Assembly: GCA_035048495.1 (NCBI GenBank)
Contig: CM068553.1
Location: forward strand, 24,491,190-24,555,189
Direction: 5' to 3'
Length of the DNA stretch: 64,000 nucleotides
Source of the DNA: Euptelea pleiosperma
Lineage: Eukaryota > Streptophyta > Magnoliopsida > Ranunculales > Eupteleaceae
Under the pieces are notes generated by a model. That model made no database searches and was not told the origin of the DNA. It saw nothing but the letters and a program-made list of their open reading frames with translations. Positions 50,786-61,354 of the stretch are shown one piece after another. Made by a program: the position numbers and the translations under genes. Each line of letters begins with the position of its first letter. Positions within the stretch are counted from its first letter, which is position 1.

Positions 50786-53143
50786 GAGTTGGCATGGTAG
50801 CGTCCTCGGCATTCTTTTGTGCAGCCAAAGCCTTGGTTGCTATATCTTTTTCCAATGCTGCCTTGGTCTTGGCAATTTCTGCAGATTGGAGGGCAGTTTG
50901 AAATTGATCTTCACGGGCTTTCAAATTGGCTTCACGGGAACTTAATGCCGATTCAAGCTCAGCAATTTTCTTCTTACTCTCCTCATATCGGTTAGTGGCA
51001 TCTGTCACATAATCCTTTAACCCGATATATGAGTGAACAGTCTGCAAAAACACGAAGATCTCAGATTTGGAAAGTCAAACAAGGAGATTCAGAATCATCA
51101 AAAGTTTCTTTTATACCTCGAGAATGGAACGGCTAATCACATCATGGATTGTTGACGGGTCTGTCAGATCAACATATCGAAGTCCGTCTTTGGGAAAACA
51201 TATCTGTTCAATATACTTTACTGCAACCTTGGGGTTGGTGATCGAACTGGCCCCAGAAATCGGCGTCCCGTCGTCCAAATGTCCTGCCTTGATCACATAC
51301 TCTTGACCTGCATCAAATTCTGGGAAACCTACAATGGGATGTCTTCTCCGGTAAGCCTCTTTTTTCGATATCCACTTATCTATCATATCAAAAGAAGTTC
51401 TCTTTGGGAAGGAAGTCCAAGATGCATATCCCTCACCTAAAGAAATGCTAGCTTCACCAAGCCTTTGGAGGTTTGCGGGGGGAACAGGAAGCATCTCTAT
51501 TGAGGGCGAGGTATCTCCCTGATCTCCTTGATTAGGCGAAGGAGAAGGGAATCTGGAAGGAGAGTTAGGGGTGATAGGAGAATCAACCCATCGAATTGAA
51601 GGGCTGGGACTTGTCTGTTGAACAGGAGGTTGAGGAACCACAACAAGGGGAGAGTGTGTTGACTCGTGAATGGACATCTCAGCTAGACGAGAGCTGGATG
51701 CGTCAAACTCTGGTGTCAAACCTTTCACCAATTTCCTCCTCTTCCATCGCGGAGGATCCACAACGGGGCATGAGAAATCTGTCCGCCTCATTTGATCTTT
51801 CTTACTGTCCATCTACAATGAGAGGAAGAATGTCAGAGATAATTTACTAAAGTCAGAAAGTACGATCACAAGCTTATTACCTCTTTCGTTCTTGTTAGTT
51901 GTCAGGCAAGCTCGTTTCGTGGTTCTAGGTGACCACCTGGATGCCTGAAATATTCGGCAATAGGCAGAGCATCGGTAGAAGTGCTGGAGGGACGAGATTC
52001 TGATGGATTTGACATCCGAACCTCGAATTGAGGTTTCCTCTTTCTTACGAGAGGAATTTCTGGGCTTGTATCCTTAGGATTGTCTTCACCCGTCCTGGTA
52101 GAGATCACGGGAGCAGATGATCTGGAGGAGTTCTTTGGAATAGCTGGTTGTCGGGGTTGCGAAGGAATATTCCCAGCAAGATTCTCGAAAAGAGCTGATT
52201 GTCAGGTTTGCGGAGGAATATTCCCGGCAAGTGACCAGACTTTTACTATTGCAGGGATCTTTCGGAGGATATGTTTGACCTTATCTTCGATATCTACTGG
52301 ATATCTTAACGGGGGTCTCACAAAGTCTGCAAGGAACAAATTTTTTGGTAAGGGTTCTCGAGATATTAATATTAGTATACACGAGAACAATGAAATAGTG
52401 AAAAACATACCTCGAAGATTGAAGTTCGATCTAACCCTATTCCTCGGGGGACCCTCCTCCGTCCTCTCATCAAACTCCCACGATCCCATCACTAGGAGGG
52501 GATTAGCATGCCAACCCTTATGAGAAGTGGGCAAGTTTTCGACAATCTTTTTGGCCTTATCCCGAGCAGCCACCGTCCAGAACATTAGAGGGTGAGTGGA
52601 GTCGGGACATCTCTTCAAGAAGTACAGATAATCGATCTCGGGAAGACCGATTTTGAGCTTACTGGAAGCATTGATATAATCGATTCTGGCCATTAAACGC
52701 CAGAAATTACTATTTAGTTGACCGGGAGCACGATCGTAGAAACGAAGTACTTCCCGGACAAGAGGAGAAAGAGGGAGAGACAACCCAAATTTTAGTTGGG
52801 CACAAGTTATACTAATCTCACCAGGATTGGTATCCTCACCATGACGACCTCCAACCATTATGAAGATTGAGGCAGGAATTCCAAATTTTCTCCTCAGACC
52901 AACGATGTATGGGTCATTCCCATAAGAGGGAACTCTGACTATCATCCCCGGAACATCTGATTCCGTTGATGGGTTAGCAACAGGGTTTACTCCTTCATGT
53001 TCTTCATCAGGCCTAACCACATAGGTGTCAATGGCCCGATCCGTAGGATCAGAAGTATCCTCCCCTTCCAAGGGAGGGTTATACCCTACAGGCTCACGTC
53101 CAGGTAACTCAGTACTTTCTTTTAAGACTCTTTTACCCCTCAT
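50781..53143 (-). pseudogene. Tat-lineage accessory antisense gene (PF04195-like), four exons
   Basis: Minus-strand exons 53143-52411, 52326-51881, 51812-51117 and 51041-50781 join with GT-AG introns (GTATGT..TTGCAG, GTAATA..TTGTAG, GTATAA..TTGCAG) and total exactly 712 codons. Exon 1 holds LRRKFGIPASIFIM, then LKFGLSLPLSPLVREVLRFY and APGQLNSNFWRLMARIDYI, then HKGWHANPLLVMGSWEF, the layout of the plant 'putative gypsy type transposon' domain. Exon 3 is low-complexity and Ser/Pro-rich; exon 4 is a coiled coil. Two in-frame TGA codons in exon 2 (52202-52204 and 51902-51904) sit where CGA would read Arg. Such genes lie antisense between pol and 3' LTR of Tat elements (Grande-like). The 3' end is cut by the Athila LTR junction. 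Confidence 0.72.
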
Positions 53144-53681
53144 GGTTCTTGAAACAAGAAAAGAAAACAGAAAGGAGAAGATGAAGATACAGATACCCAA
53201 AACTTGAAGATTGCAGCGGTGGATTAATGAAGAATGATATGAAGAACTCCGGTTGAATGCAGACAAGATCTTCAAGAAGAGGATGAACCAGAACAGATTT
53301 GCACAAGGAAGAAAGCGAGAAGCCAGAAATGATATAAAGAGGAGTCCAAATCTATTTATAGAGATAGAATCTGGATTTATCAAACTTATAATCTGGGAAT
53401 ATCAAACCCCGGGCTCCAAAATTTCAAAATTCTTATTCGACAATTCAACAGCTTGCCTCTTCGAATACTGCATCTATCAATCATTCTATTCGACGGCCGT
53501 ACATAGGGCTTCACGCCTGTACGGACACGTCCCATTTTGGCAGTTATGGTAGACGCCACATTAAATGAATGAGACAACAGTTGAGTGACTTGAAGGAAAT
53601 CCGATGGACACAAATTAACAACAGATCGTCAATGGTTGAGATCTTTTTCTGAAGATACGACAACAGCTCCTCCATCTTCTC

Positions 53682-53696
53682 AAAAAGGGGGGGCGA
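53682..53696 (+). other. Polypurine tract of the Tat-lineage element
   Basis: AAAAAGGGGGGGCGA directly precedes TGTGGGTGCC. It fixes the retroelement on the plus strand and makes the gene at 50781-53143 antisense to it. Confidence 0.75.
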
Positions 53697-54679
53697 TGTG
53701 GGTGCCATATTTTCTGGCAAATGATATGATGACACGTGTAGAAGCTTGACGCATGGTATTGTTATCGTGCGTAAGTAAATGCGCCGGAGATATCGACAGA
53801 GGGCATAGCCATCCTTTCGTTGCCAAGCAACTTCCATTAATGGAAATGCCACGTGCCAAGTGAGACGATCAGGGAAGAATATCTCGAGGCAGAGTTAATG
53901 ACATAATGCATTAACATCTCAAACATGAAATATGTCGGGAAGCATTCAATCTTGTTTGACATATTGATGGTAGATATTAACGGGATTTCTATTCAATCAA
54001 TCCCGGCAATGTCAAACGAGGTCAATAGACTTACTTGACGGGATCTATTTCAATCTCATCTCGGCAAGGTCACTGACTGGCTGGATGCATATATCCCGAC
54101 AAGGTCAATAGACTTACTTGACGGGATCTATTTCAATCTCATCCCGGCAAGGTCACATAACTGGCTGGATGCATATTTCCCGACAAGGTCAGCAGACTTA
54201 CTTGACGGGATCTATTTCAATCTCATCCCGGCAAGGTCACATGACTGGCTGGATGCATATATCCCGATAAGGTCAGCAGATTTACTTGACGGGATCTATT
54301 TCAATCTCATCCCGGCAAAGCCAGATGAGGTCAAATGATTTACGTGGCAGGATCTCTTACGTACGAGGTAAGTATTCTGAACACAATCGATTTCTTAACT
54401 AATGAATATTGGCCACATGGCAGCTAGTTAAACTATCACGAATTCGACATCCCCTTATCCGAATACCTGACATGAAGGATGCCACCTCAGTGTTACTTTA
54501 GTTATTTCAGGTATAACCGAATCAAGGAAGTCAAGATATAACCATAAGATTCTGTTTTATAACAGAATCCATCCGAGTCATCGTTGACTGATAATGACTA
54601 GACACGTAGAAGGTGAGTCACGCCAGTTCTAAGGGTATAAATATGAGACCCTCAGAACTGAGGAAAGGATCTTGCTCTC
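53697..54679 (+). repeat. Start of the Tat 3' LTR (U3 and early R), interrupted
   Basis: This begins TGTGGGTGCCATATTTTC, carries a tandem repeat (53985-54340) and a TATA box GGGTATAAATATGAG (about 54637), and breaks off at CTTGCTCTC where the Athila LTR begins. The remainder of the LTR should lie on the far side of the Athila element, beyond the window. Confidence 0.7.
53985..54340 (+). repeat. Tandem repeat in the Tat LTR U3, about 84 bp x 4
   Basis: Unit: 'acttacttgacgggatctat', 'ttcaatctcatcccggcaag', 'gtcacatgactggctggatg', 'catatatcccgacaaggtca'. Three units are nearly identical; the first and last are partial. It lies 300-650 bp upstream of the TATA box, as enhancer repeats often do. 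Confidence 0.88.
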
Positions 54680-56167
54680 TGAAATTATGGTTTTTCCGCG
54701 TCGTTGATTACGGAAATCCTAGATCTCAACAATATTTGTAATTTTTCCGATTTGGTTCACTTAATCTGCAAAAATGCAGATTTGCACAGTGGCTCGTGTC
54801 GGATATCGTCCGCACTTGCGGTTAGGGAATACAAATTTATCAGAACAATTCAACAGAAATTTGCTTAAAATGGATGAAAGGGTGAAAGTGGTGAGTCAGG
54901 GTTTAAAACATGATTTTTTTTTATTAATTGCTAATGAGTAACAATAAAATAAAAGCAAGAATAAATATCTGAATTAAATTTGAATTAAAATAAAGAATGA
55001 ATTACATCGAAATTTGCAATTAACTAAAATGAAAGAAATTCAAACGATCTAGAAAGTAAGAGAAACAAGATTAGAGAGAGAAAATAAATCTAGAGAGAGA
55101 TAGAAGAGAAACTAAAGAGATTTAGAAAGAGAAAGGATAAGAAGATAAAGAAAGTGAAGAGAAGAGATAGAAAGTTACCTCTCACTTACCGATAGATCAG
55201 ATCGACCATGAGGAAGGCGCCTGCAATGGTTCGGTGGTGCAACCATGGATTGATTGCCCAAGTGTGGAGTATGGAAAATGCATGGCAGCAAGGAAGACGA
55301 AGTTGAAGGCGAGGGTGATTTGTAGTAGGACCTCACAGACAGTAACGGAGCAAGGTGTACGTCTAGGGGGGCCAACGCACAGGTGCTACAGTGGTGACTG
55401 TGCCCATGGAGGAGAGTGTGTGAAGGTGCTGACTGAACCACGTGGTGAAAGGAGGGATGTAGCAAACAGGTGGTGTGGTGGTAGGGATGCATGTGTTGCA
55501 CTTGCAGATCATGCCCTAGAGAAGGTGGGTGGCAGATCGGAGTGTTGATTCTGTGAAGATGGAGGTTCTGCAATGAGTTGTAGAACGGTGAACCGTGGAG
55601 AATCTTCACGCCCAAGAAGATTACAACACCTTTTGTCCAAGGCGGAAGTGCGTTCAGGTGGTACTGAACGGTGCTGCTATAGTGGTGTGAATGCTGCTGT
55701 TGCTATGGGAAACGGAGAAGACGGAGTGCAGATCCAAGGGAGGAGGTGCAAGAGGTTGTTGCAGAGCAGCACGCCGGTGAGAGATGACCGGAGTTGCTGA
55801 TCTACAACTCCGGTGAAGGGAAATTTGAGGAAGAAGAAGGTGGATGGCGTATGTAGGTGAGGGAAGACGGTGGTTGAAGATGATTAGGAAGGGTGCTGGA
55901 GAATAAGTTGCAGACCGGAGGAGATTTTCTTCTCCAACCTAGCACATTGCTGGAACAAGAGGAGAACGCACCTGGTTCGGCCGGAGTTGAGATAGGAAAA
56001 GACGGTGAGGAGGTGTGGAAATGGAAAGAGGATGAGTTGCAGGTGCTATTGGCCCGAGGTTGCAGATGCAACCACGATGGCAGGTGGAAGGAAAGAGACA
56101 GAGACGGACCTGCCTGAGTTGCAGGTCCGTTTACAGATGGCCGGAGTTGCAGGCCAACTCCAGCAAG

Positions 56168-56230
56168 AAGAAAAGAGGAAGAAGAAGAAGAAGAAGAAGA
56201 AGAATGATAAGGAGAAGAAGAAGAAGACTA
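56168..56230. repeat. (GAA)n microsatellite
   Basis: Imperfect AAG/GAA triplets over about 60 bp. A second, shorter run lies near 56470. Confidence 0.9.
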
Positions 56231-57685
56231 TAGCCTGGTTATTGCAGCGGTCCTAGTTCTTGGGAAGGTTGTGAAGCTTTCCCGGAATCAATGGCAGTGT
56301 GGATTTGCAGCACCTTGAGTTGCTGATGTGCAGCAGGTTGCTTGGTTCTAACGGTGGTATTTAGCAAGAGGAGCTGCTAGTGTGTAGGAAGACAGCAAAT
56401 CCTTGCTGATTTCCTATGGAGGAGAAGCAGGCCGGAGTTGCAGCAACTCCGGCGGAAAGATGGAGAAAATAAAGAAGAAGAAGAAGAAGAAGATGTGGAG
56501 AAGGTGATGGTGTTGGTGATGATGAAGTGAAGGGGTTGAGGTGTGCAGGCTAGCAGCAAGAATGGGATGAAGGAGAGAAAGTGACCGTAGTTGCAGGTTA
56601 TGTAACTACGTGTAGGAGATGTTGCAGCCTGAACAGGCTGATCTGCAAGTTGGCCGGAGAAAATGGTAGAGCACCGTGTTTGCAAGTAGATCACCGGTTG
56701 CTCAATGAAGAGTAGCAGCCGGTCACCTACTGTTCTTTAGGAAGAAGGATAGAGGGGAAAGGTTGAGAGAAGAAGAGATTAATGTTGTGAGAAGGGGGAG
56801 GGAACCACCTTCTAAGAGATCTTGGATCTCCTTTTATGGTGAGATGTGGTTGAGATCCACCTTAAAAGGGGGAAGATGTTAGATTGAAAGACGGTTTCCA
56901 AAGAGGAAACCGTCCATGCATTAGAGGAAATGAGGTGTCCACATGAGTGTGCATGGGCCACTTATGTCAATAGCCCGTGGGTGTTGAACAACCCGTGGGC
57001 CTATTTGGAGCCCAAGGAAGTAGAGAGGTTGGAATGTGGGCCGATCTTGATGGGTTTTAATTGACACATGGAGATATGAGGTGGCAACGGAGTGGATCCA
57101 TTCTTGGGACATAGCTATGGGCCAGTGGGTTATGGAGAATAGGCTATGGGCCTTACAATTTGATACAACATAGGCCAATGTTAGGTCACTGGGCTCGAGG
57201 ATAAGCAGGTTACGAGGCCGTGGGCTTCCAATTTGCTTACGGGCCACTTGGCCATAGGCTTTGTGGACCACTAAGGCCATGGGGGCCATAAGATGATGGA
57301 ACTATGATAATTTGATGAGATGAGGTGGCGATTTGACTTGGTCCATAATTGGCAGACCGTAGGATCTAGAGAGATCCAACGGTCAGATGAATGATCTAAC
57401 GGTCGAATTGAAGATCTAATGGTAGAAGAACTATGAGAGATGGAATAAAGCTAAAGGAGAGAAGATCTGAGGTTAGATGATGGAGATCAGAGGGTTATGA
57501 TGATCGATCTAAGGATCGGATGGTGAAATATATGCAATTCGATCATGGAGAGGGGGATCGGAAGGTAGATCTGGGGATCTAATGGTAGGATGAGATGATC
57601 TACGGGTTAGATATTAGAGTCTAGAGAGATGGAGAGAGAATTAGGAGAGAGGAGAGAGAAAATAATACAAAATAAAGGCAAAAGA

Positions 57686-57750
57686 GCTGGCGGAGGGTCA
57701 TGAACCCTGATCTTCAATGTAATCTTCCGTCGGCTTCACCAATTACGTAA
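57686..57750 (-). other. tRNA-like A-box/B-box module in Athila LTR, copy 3
   Basis: The minus strand reads ACGTAATTGGTGAAGCCGAC (A-box like) and CAGGGTTCATGACCCTC (B-box like, complete with a T-arm-like stem). Position within the LTR matches copies 1 and 2. Confidence 0.5.
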
Positions 57751-58208
57751 GCCGTCCTTTTATGTCAGTTGGTGCGACTTTGAATCACTTTGGCCTGTCT
57801 CTTGGTCTTCAGCTTTGCCTCTGTCTTGGTTCTTTATCTGGCTCTACGATCCTCTGACTTGACCCGTACTTGGCCGGTATCTTCTTGTCATAGCTTGTTG
57901 ACTCCTTAAGCTTTGATATTAGGCTTCTATGGTTGATCGTGGGCCTGTAAGTCTCGAAAATCACCCGATCGGATTTCCTGCGAGAGAAAAGCGCATAATG
58001 AGACTTAATCAAAACGGCTTCATATCTAGACTATCCGAAATGCGTATATTTTATGAAAATAGTCAATTTTCGTTTAAAGATTGCGCTCTACGCATTGGAA
58101 GAAACTCTTACGTGGAAAAGTCGATGAAAAGACAAGTTTTACGTAGGAGAATGCGACATCGCTATAAGGATAATGGCTTAAAATAAGCACTTTTGAGCGA
58201 ATATCACA

Positions 58209-60128
58209 ACCCCTAACTAGCATATTGACAATCCTTGGCAATTATTGCGAAATAAGTGAGCTAAAAAGGGCTTGGCAGAACATGCTACAAAACTTATTTG
58301 CATTACTCAGAAAAATTCCGTTTTGTCCGATTATTTCAAGGATGCAAGAAATCATTCACAAATTAGAACTAATCAGCAAAATGCAACACTTCTACAAATG
58401 GACCTTCAAACAAAAGATTACTCAGATTCAGTGTGTGTGTGTGTTCAACATCATCCTTATCTGGTAGTAGAGATATTTGGATCTCCTTAGAGACTCTATG
58501 CCTCGACCTCAATCCTCACTTGTATACTACTCAGAAGTGAATCACTCAAAAATGGTTTTATACTTTTCTCTCAAACTATATGTGAGGAGATGAATATAAA
58601 AACTGGCAAACATCTCACATATATAGTTCTTGAATGGAAGGTATAAGAAGATTTAAGATCTCATGATTGGAATGTCATATCACTTAAGAACGTCGGATCA
58701 AACTCTATAATTTCTCTTTTCTCCATTCTCCACACTTGATGATGGTACAAATCTAGAATCAAATAGGACTTGTATAGGTTATATTAAGGCTTAGGATAGG
58801 TTCAGAAAAGAAGAATATTCTGGTATTCAAAAATTCTGAGAGGGTATCTCACTATTCTTTGCAATTTTTCCCAAGGGTAATATTTCATTGATTTTTCTTC
58901 TTTCTTTTTTCCAATCTTTGTCTTTTTGGATATTCTTCAACCTTTTTCAAATTCTTTTTCCTTTCATTCTTTCTTTCTGATCATGTTTCTTTTCGGCACA
59001 AACCATTTGTTTTCTTTTCTTTTCTTGGTGTAATCATACCAAATACTCTTTGATCCCTCTCAGAAGTAGGTTATCGTATTGAACTCTTTTTGGGATTGGG
59101 TTTTTGGTTGGTGGGTTAACAAGAAAAGATTTTCATCAAAAGGCTCAAAAATAGTTTCTAACGGTATAGATGTTAGGGAAGCAAAAAAGTCTGATTGGTT
59201 AGAAAGATGGCCTATATCATTTTCTAGGGTTTGTACTTTCATCTTCGATATCTCGAATGGATATAGAGAAGATTCTTTATGTAATAATCCAAATTTGACG
59301 TCGTTCTGAGTTCCATGACCAAAGCAAAGGTTCATGAGACCGCTCAATGGAAATATTAGGGGACTTGAAGAATTGTGAGTCATTTTGTGACTCAGAATAA
59401 TTTAAAACCCTCAGAAATAATGAAAAGCTCAAAAGCTCACTGGGTTAGGTCTCCACACTTGTTCTTCTTGGATCTCTGGATATCTAAACTTCAGATAATT
59501 CTGAGGTTGATATGTGAACATTTTTGCTGAATCTGAGTTTTCGAAGATTTTTCAATCCACTGTAGCAATATTTGCTTTCAAACTGAATGAAGAGCTAATA
59601 AGTGATTTTTCAAAACAGATATCCTTTTCAATAAATAGACTTTCCGAAAAGTTTGTACTCATCATTGTAAAGGATTTGAAAAGCATATCGAAAGTACTCA
59701 GAAAACTTTGTATAACCCAGGTTATCACCCAAAAAATACATCTTTTTCTCATTTTTCTCAATTTTTTTTTTTTTTTTGAAATGAAGACACGAGTTTTGAT
59801 AAATCCCCACCCCCAACTAAAATACAGCACCGTCCTCGGTGCTCAGACCGGGACAAAAATGTAAGAAAACTCTGAATGTGATGCATGTTAGAGGAAGAGT
59901 TATACCAGTATGGCTGAGATTTGGTGATACTTGATGGTAGTGAGAGGAATTGTACCTGTATAGCCATAATAATATATGAAATATAAGAATTATGCATGAG
60001 ACTCAATGACTTCTAGGAATACCGGAATTGCCTTTCCGAAAGCGCTAAGGTTTATGTCTTCAGCCAGACACAACGGGGGTGAAATTCACCCCCAACTAAG
60101 TTGGAGCTCAGAGAGACTGCTAGAAACA
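58209..60128 (-). other. Athila 3' internal non-coding region
   Basis: Between the integrase stop and the LTR. It holds the polypurine tract TAGGGGTT (58209-58216), a (TG)n run near 58432 and the motif GAGCACCGAGGACGGTGCTG (59820-59840, minus strand) shared with 6291-8068. Only short frames are present; in autonomous Athila elements an envelope-like gene may occupy this position, but I see none. Confidence 0.7.
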
Positions 60129-61354
60129 TCAGTCTTCATATATTGGATCAATAAGATTTATCTCGAAGGTTTGAATAGATGACACGTCTAATTCTTGAAA
60201 AGGTTTGAGACGTTGTCCATTGACCTGGAAGGTTGAATTATCCTTCGGATCCTCAACAGTTATAGCCCCATAGGGCTTGACTTCAGTAACAACAAATGGG
60301 CCTGACCATCGGGATTTTAATTTCCTAGGGAAGATGTGAAGTCTAGAATTATAAAGTAAGACCTTCTGTCCCGGGTGGAAATCCTTCCTGAGGATGCTCT
60401 TGTCATGTATCCATTTCATTTTATCTTTATATTTTGTTGACAAGGCATATGAATCATTCCTCAGCTCATCCAATTCATTGAGTTGTAAATTCCTTTCCTC
60501 TCCTACTGCATCTAAGTCAAAATTTAGTTTTTTGATCGCCCATAGGGCGCGATGCTCGATCTCGACATGGAGATGGCAAGGTTTACTATATACCAACCGA
60601 TATGGAGACATTTTTAAGGGAGTTTTATAGGCTGTACGGTAAACCCATAGAGCGTCCGAGAGGCGGGTAGACCAGTCTTTACGAGTTGTGTTGACTGTCT
60701 TTTCCAGTATCTGCTTGATTTGCTGATTGGAGACCTCGACCTGACCGGATGGTAAGCAAGGGCAACCTTATGAGTTACTCCGTACTTTTTCATTAACTTT
60801 TTAAACACTCTATTACAGAATTGGCTACCCCCATCGCTTATAATGGCTTTGGGGGCTACGAATCTTGTGAAGATGTACTCCCTGAAAAATCTCACCACAA
60901 CTTGATGGTCATTGGTTCTTGTAGGAATTGCCTCAATCCACTTAGAGACATAATCCGCAGCTAGGAGGATGAATTGGAAACCATTGGATGTAGGAAAGGG
61001 CCCCATGAAATCAATACCCCACATATCGAATATCTCATCGACTTGAATAGGGTTCAAGGGCATCATATTTCTCTGTGAAATTCTTCCAAGGTTTTGACAA
61101 TTAGGGCAGACCTTGCAGTAGATATGTGTTTCTCTAAACAGTGATGGCCAGTAGAATCCACATTATAGGATTTTATCAGCCGTCTTTTTGGAACCGAAGT
61201 GACCACCACATGGTTGGTCATGACAAGAGGACAAGATATTCAACTGCTGAGATTCAGGGACACAGAGACGAATAATCTGGTCAGGACAGTATTTATATAA
61301 ATAAGGCTCGTCCCAAGAGTAATACTTAACTCTTGCTAGGAATTGATTTTTGTC
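60129..61354 (-). pseudogene. Athila integrase, broken by a stop and a frameshift
   Basis: Minus strand. A zinc-binding (H2C2) region is visible from about 61230 to 61090 with CHDQPCGGHFGSKKTADKIL, then a TAA (61163-61165), then GFYWPSLFRE and CPNCQNLGRIS. The core follows: IDFMGPFPTSNGFQF (first Asp), AIISDGGSQFCNRVF (second Asp), and after a frameshift near 60735 the GQVEVSN-like block (Glu). It continues with MSPYRLVYSKPCHLHVEIEH (60611) and the C-terminal KLKSRWSGPFVVTEVKPYGA. Two lesions make it non-functional as read. Confidence 0.88.

Larger units (their letters stand above)
54680..58208 (-). repeat. 3' LTR of the Athila element, about 3.5 kb
   Basis: Starts (minus) TGTGATATTCGCTCAAAAG at 58208 and ends CCATAATTTCA at 54680. 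The first 500 bp and last 150 bp match the LTRs of the derivative at 5311-15115; the middle is unrelated and much longer. That middle contains a GAAGAA microsatellite (56168-56230), AGAGAGA-rich stretches and 'gggcc'-rich sequence. Frames seen across 55200-56700 are repetitive and not credible genes. Confidence 0.8.

Noticed and set aside
55175..56700. Several overlapping frames on both strands (up to 146 codons)
   Set aside because: They lie in the middle of the 3.5-kb Athila LTR in GA/TC-rich, repetitive sequence, without conserved motifs.
58209..60128. An Athila envelope-like gene downstream of the integrase
   Set aside because: The region has only short frames with no signal peptide or membrane segments.
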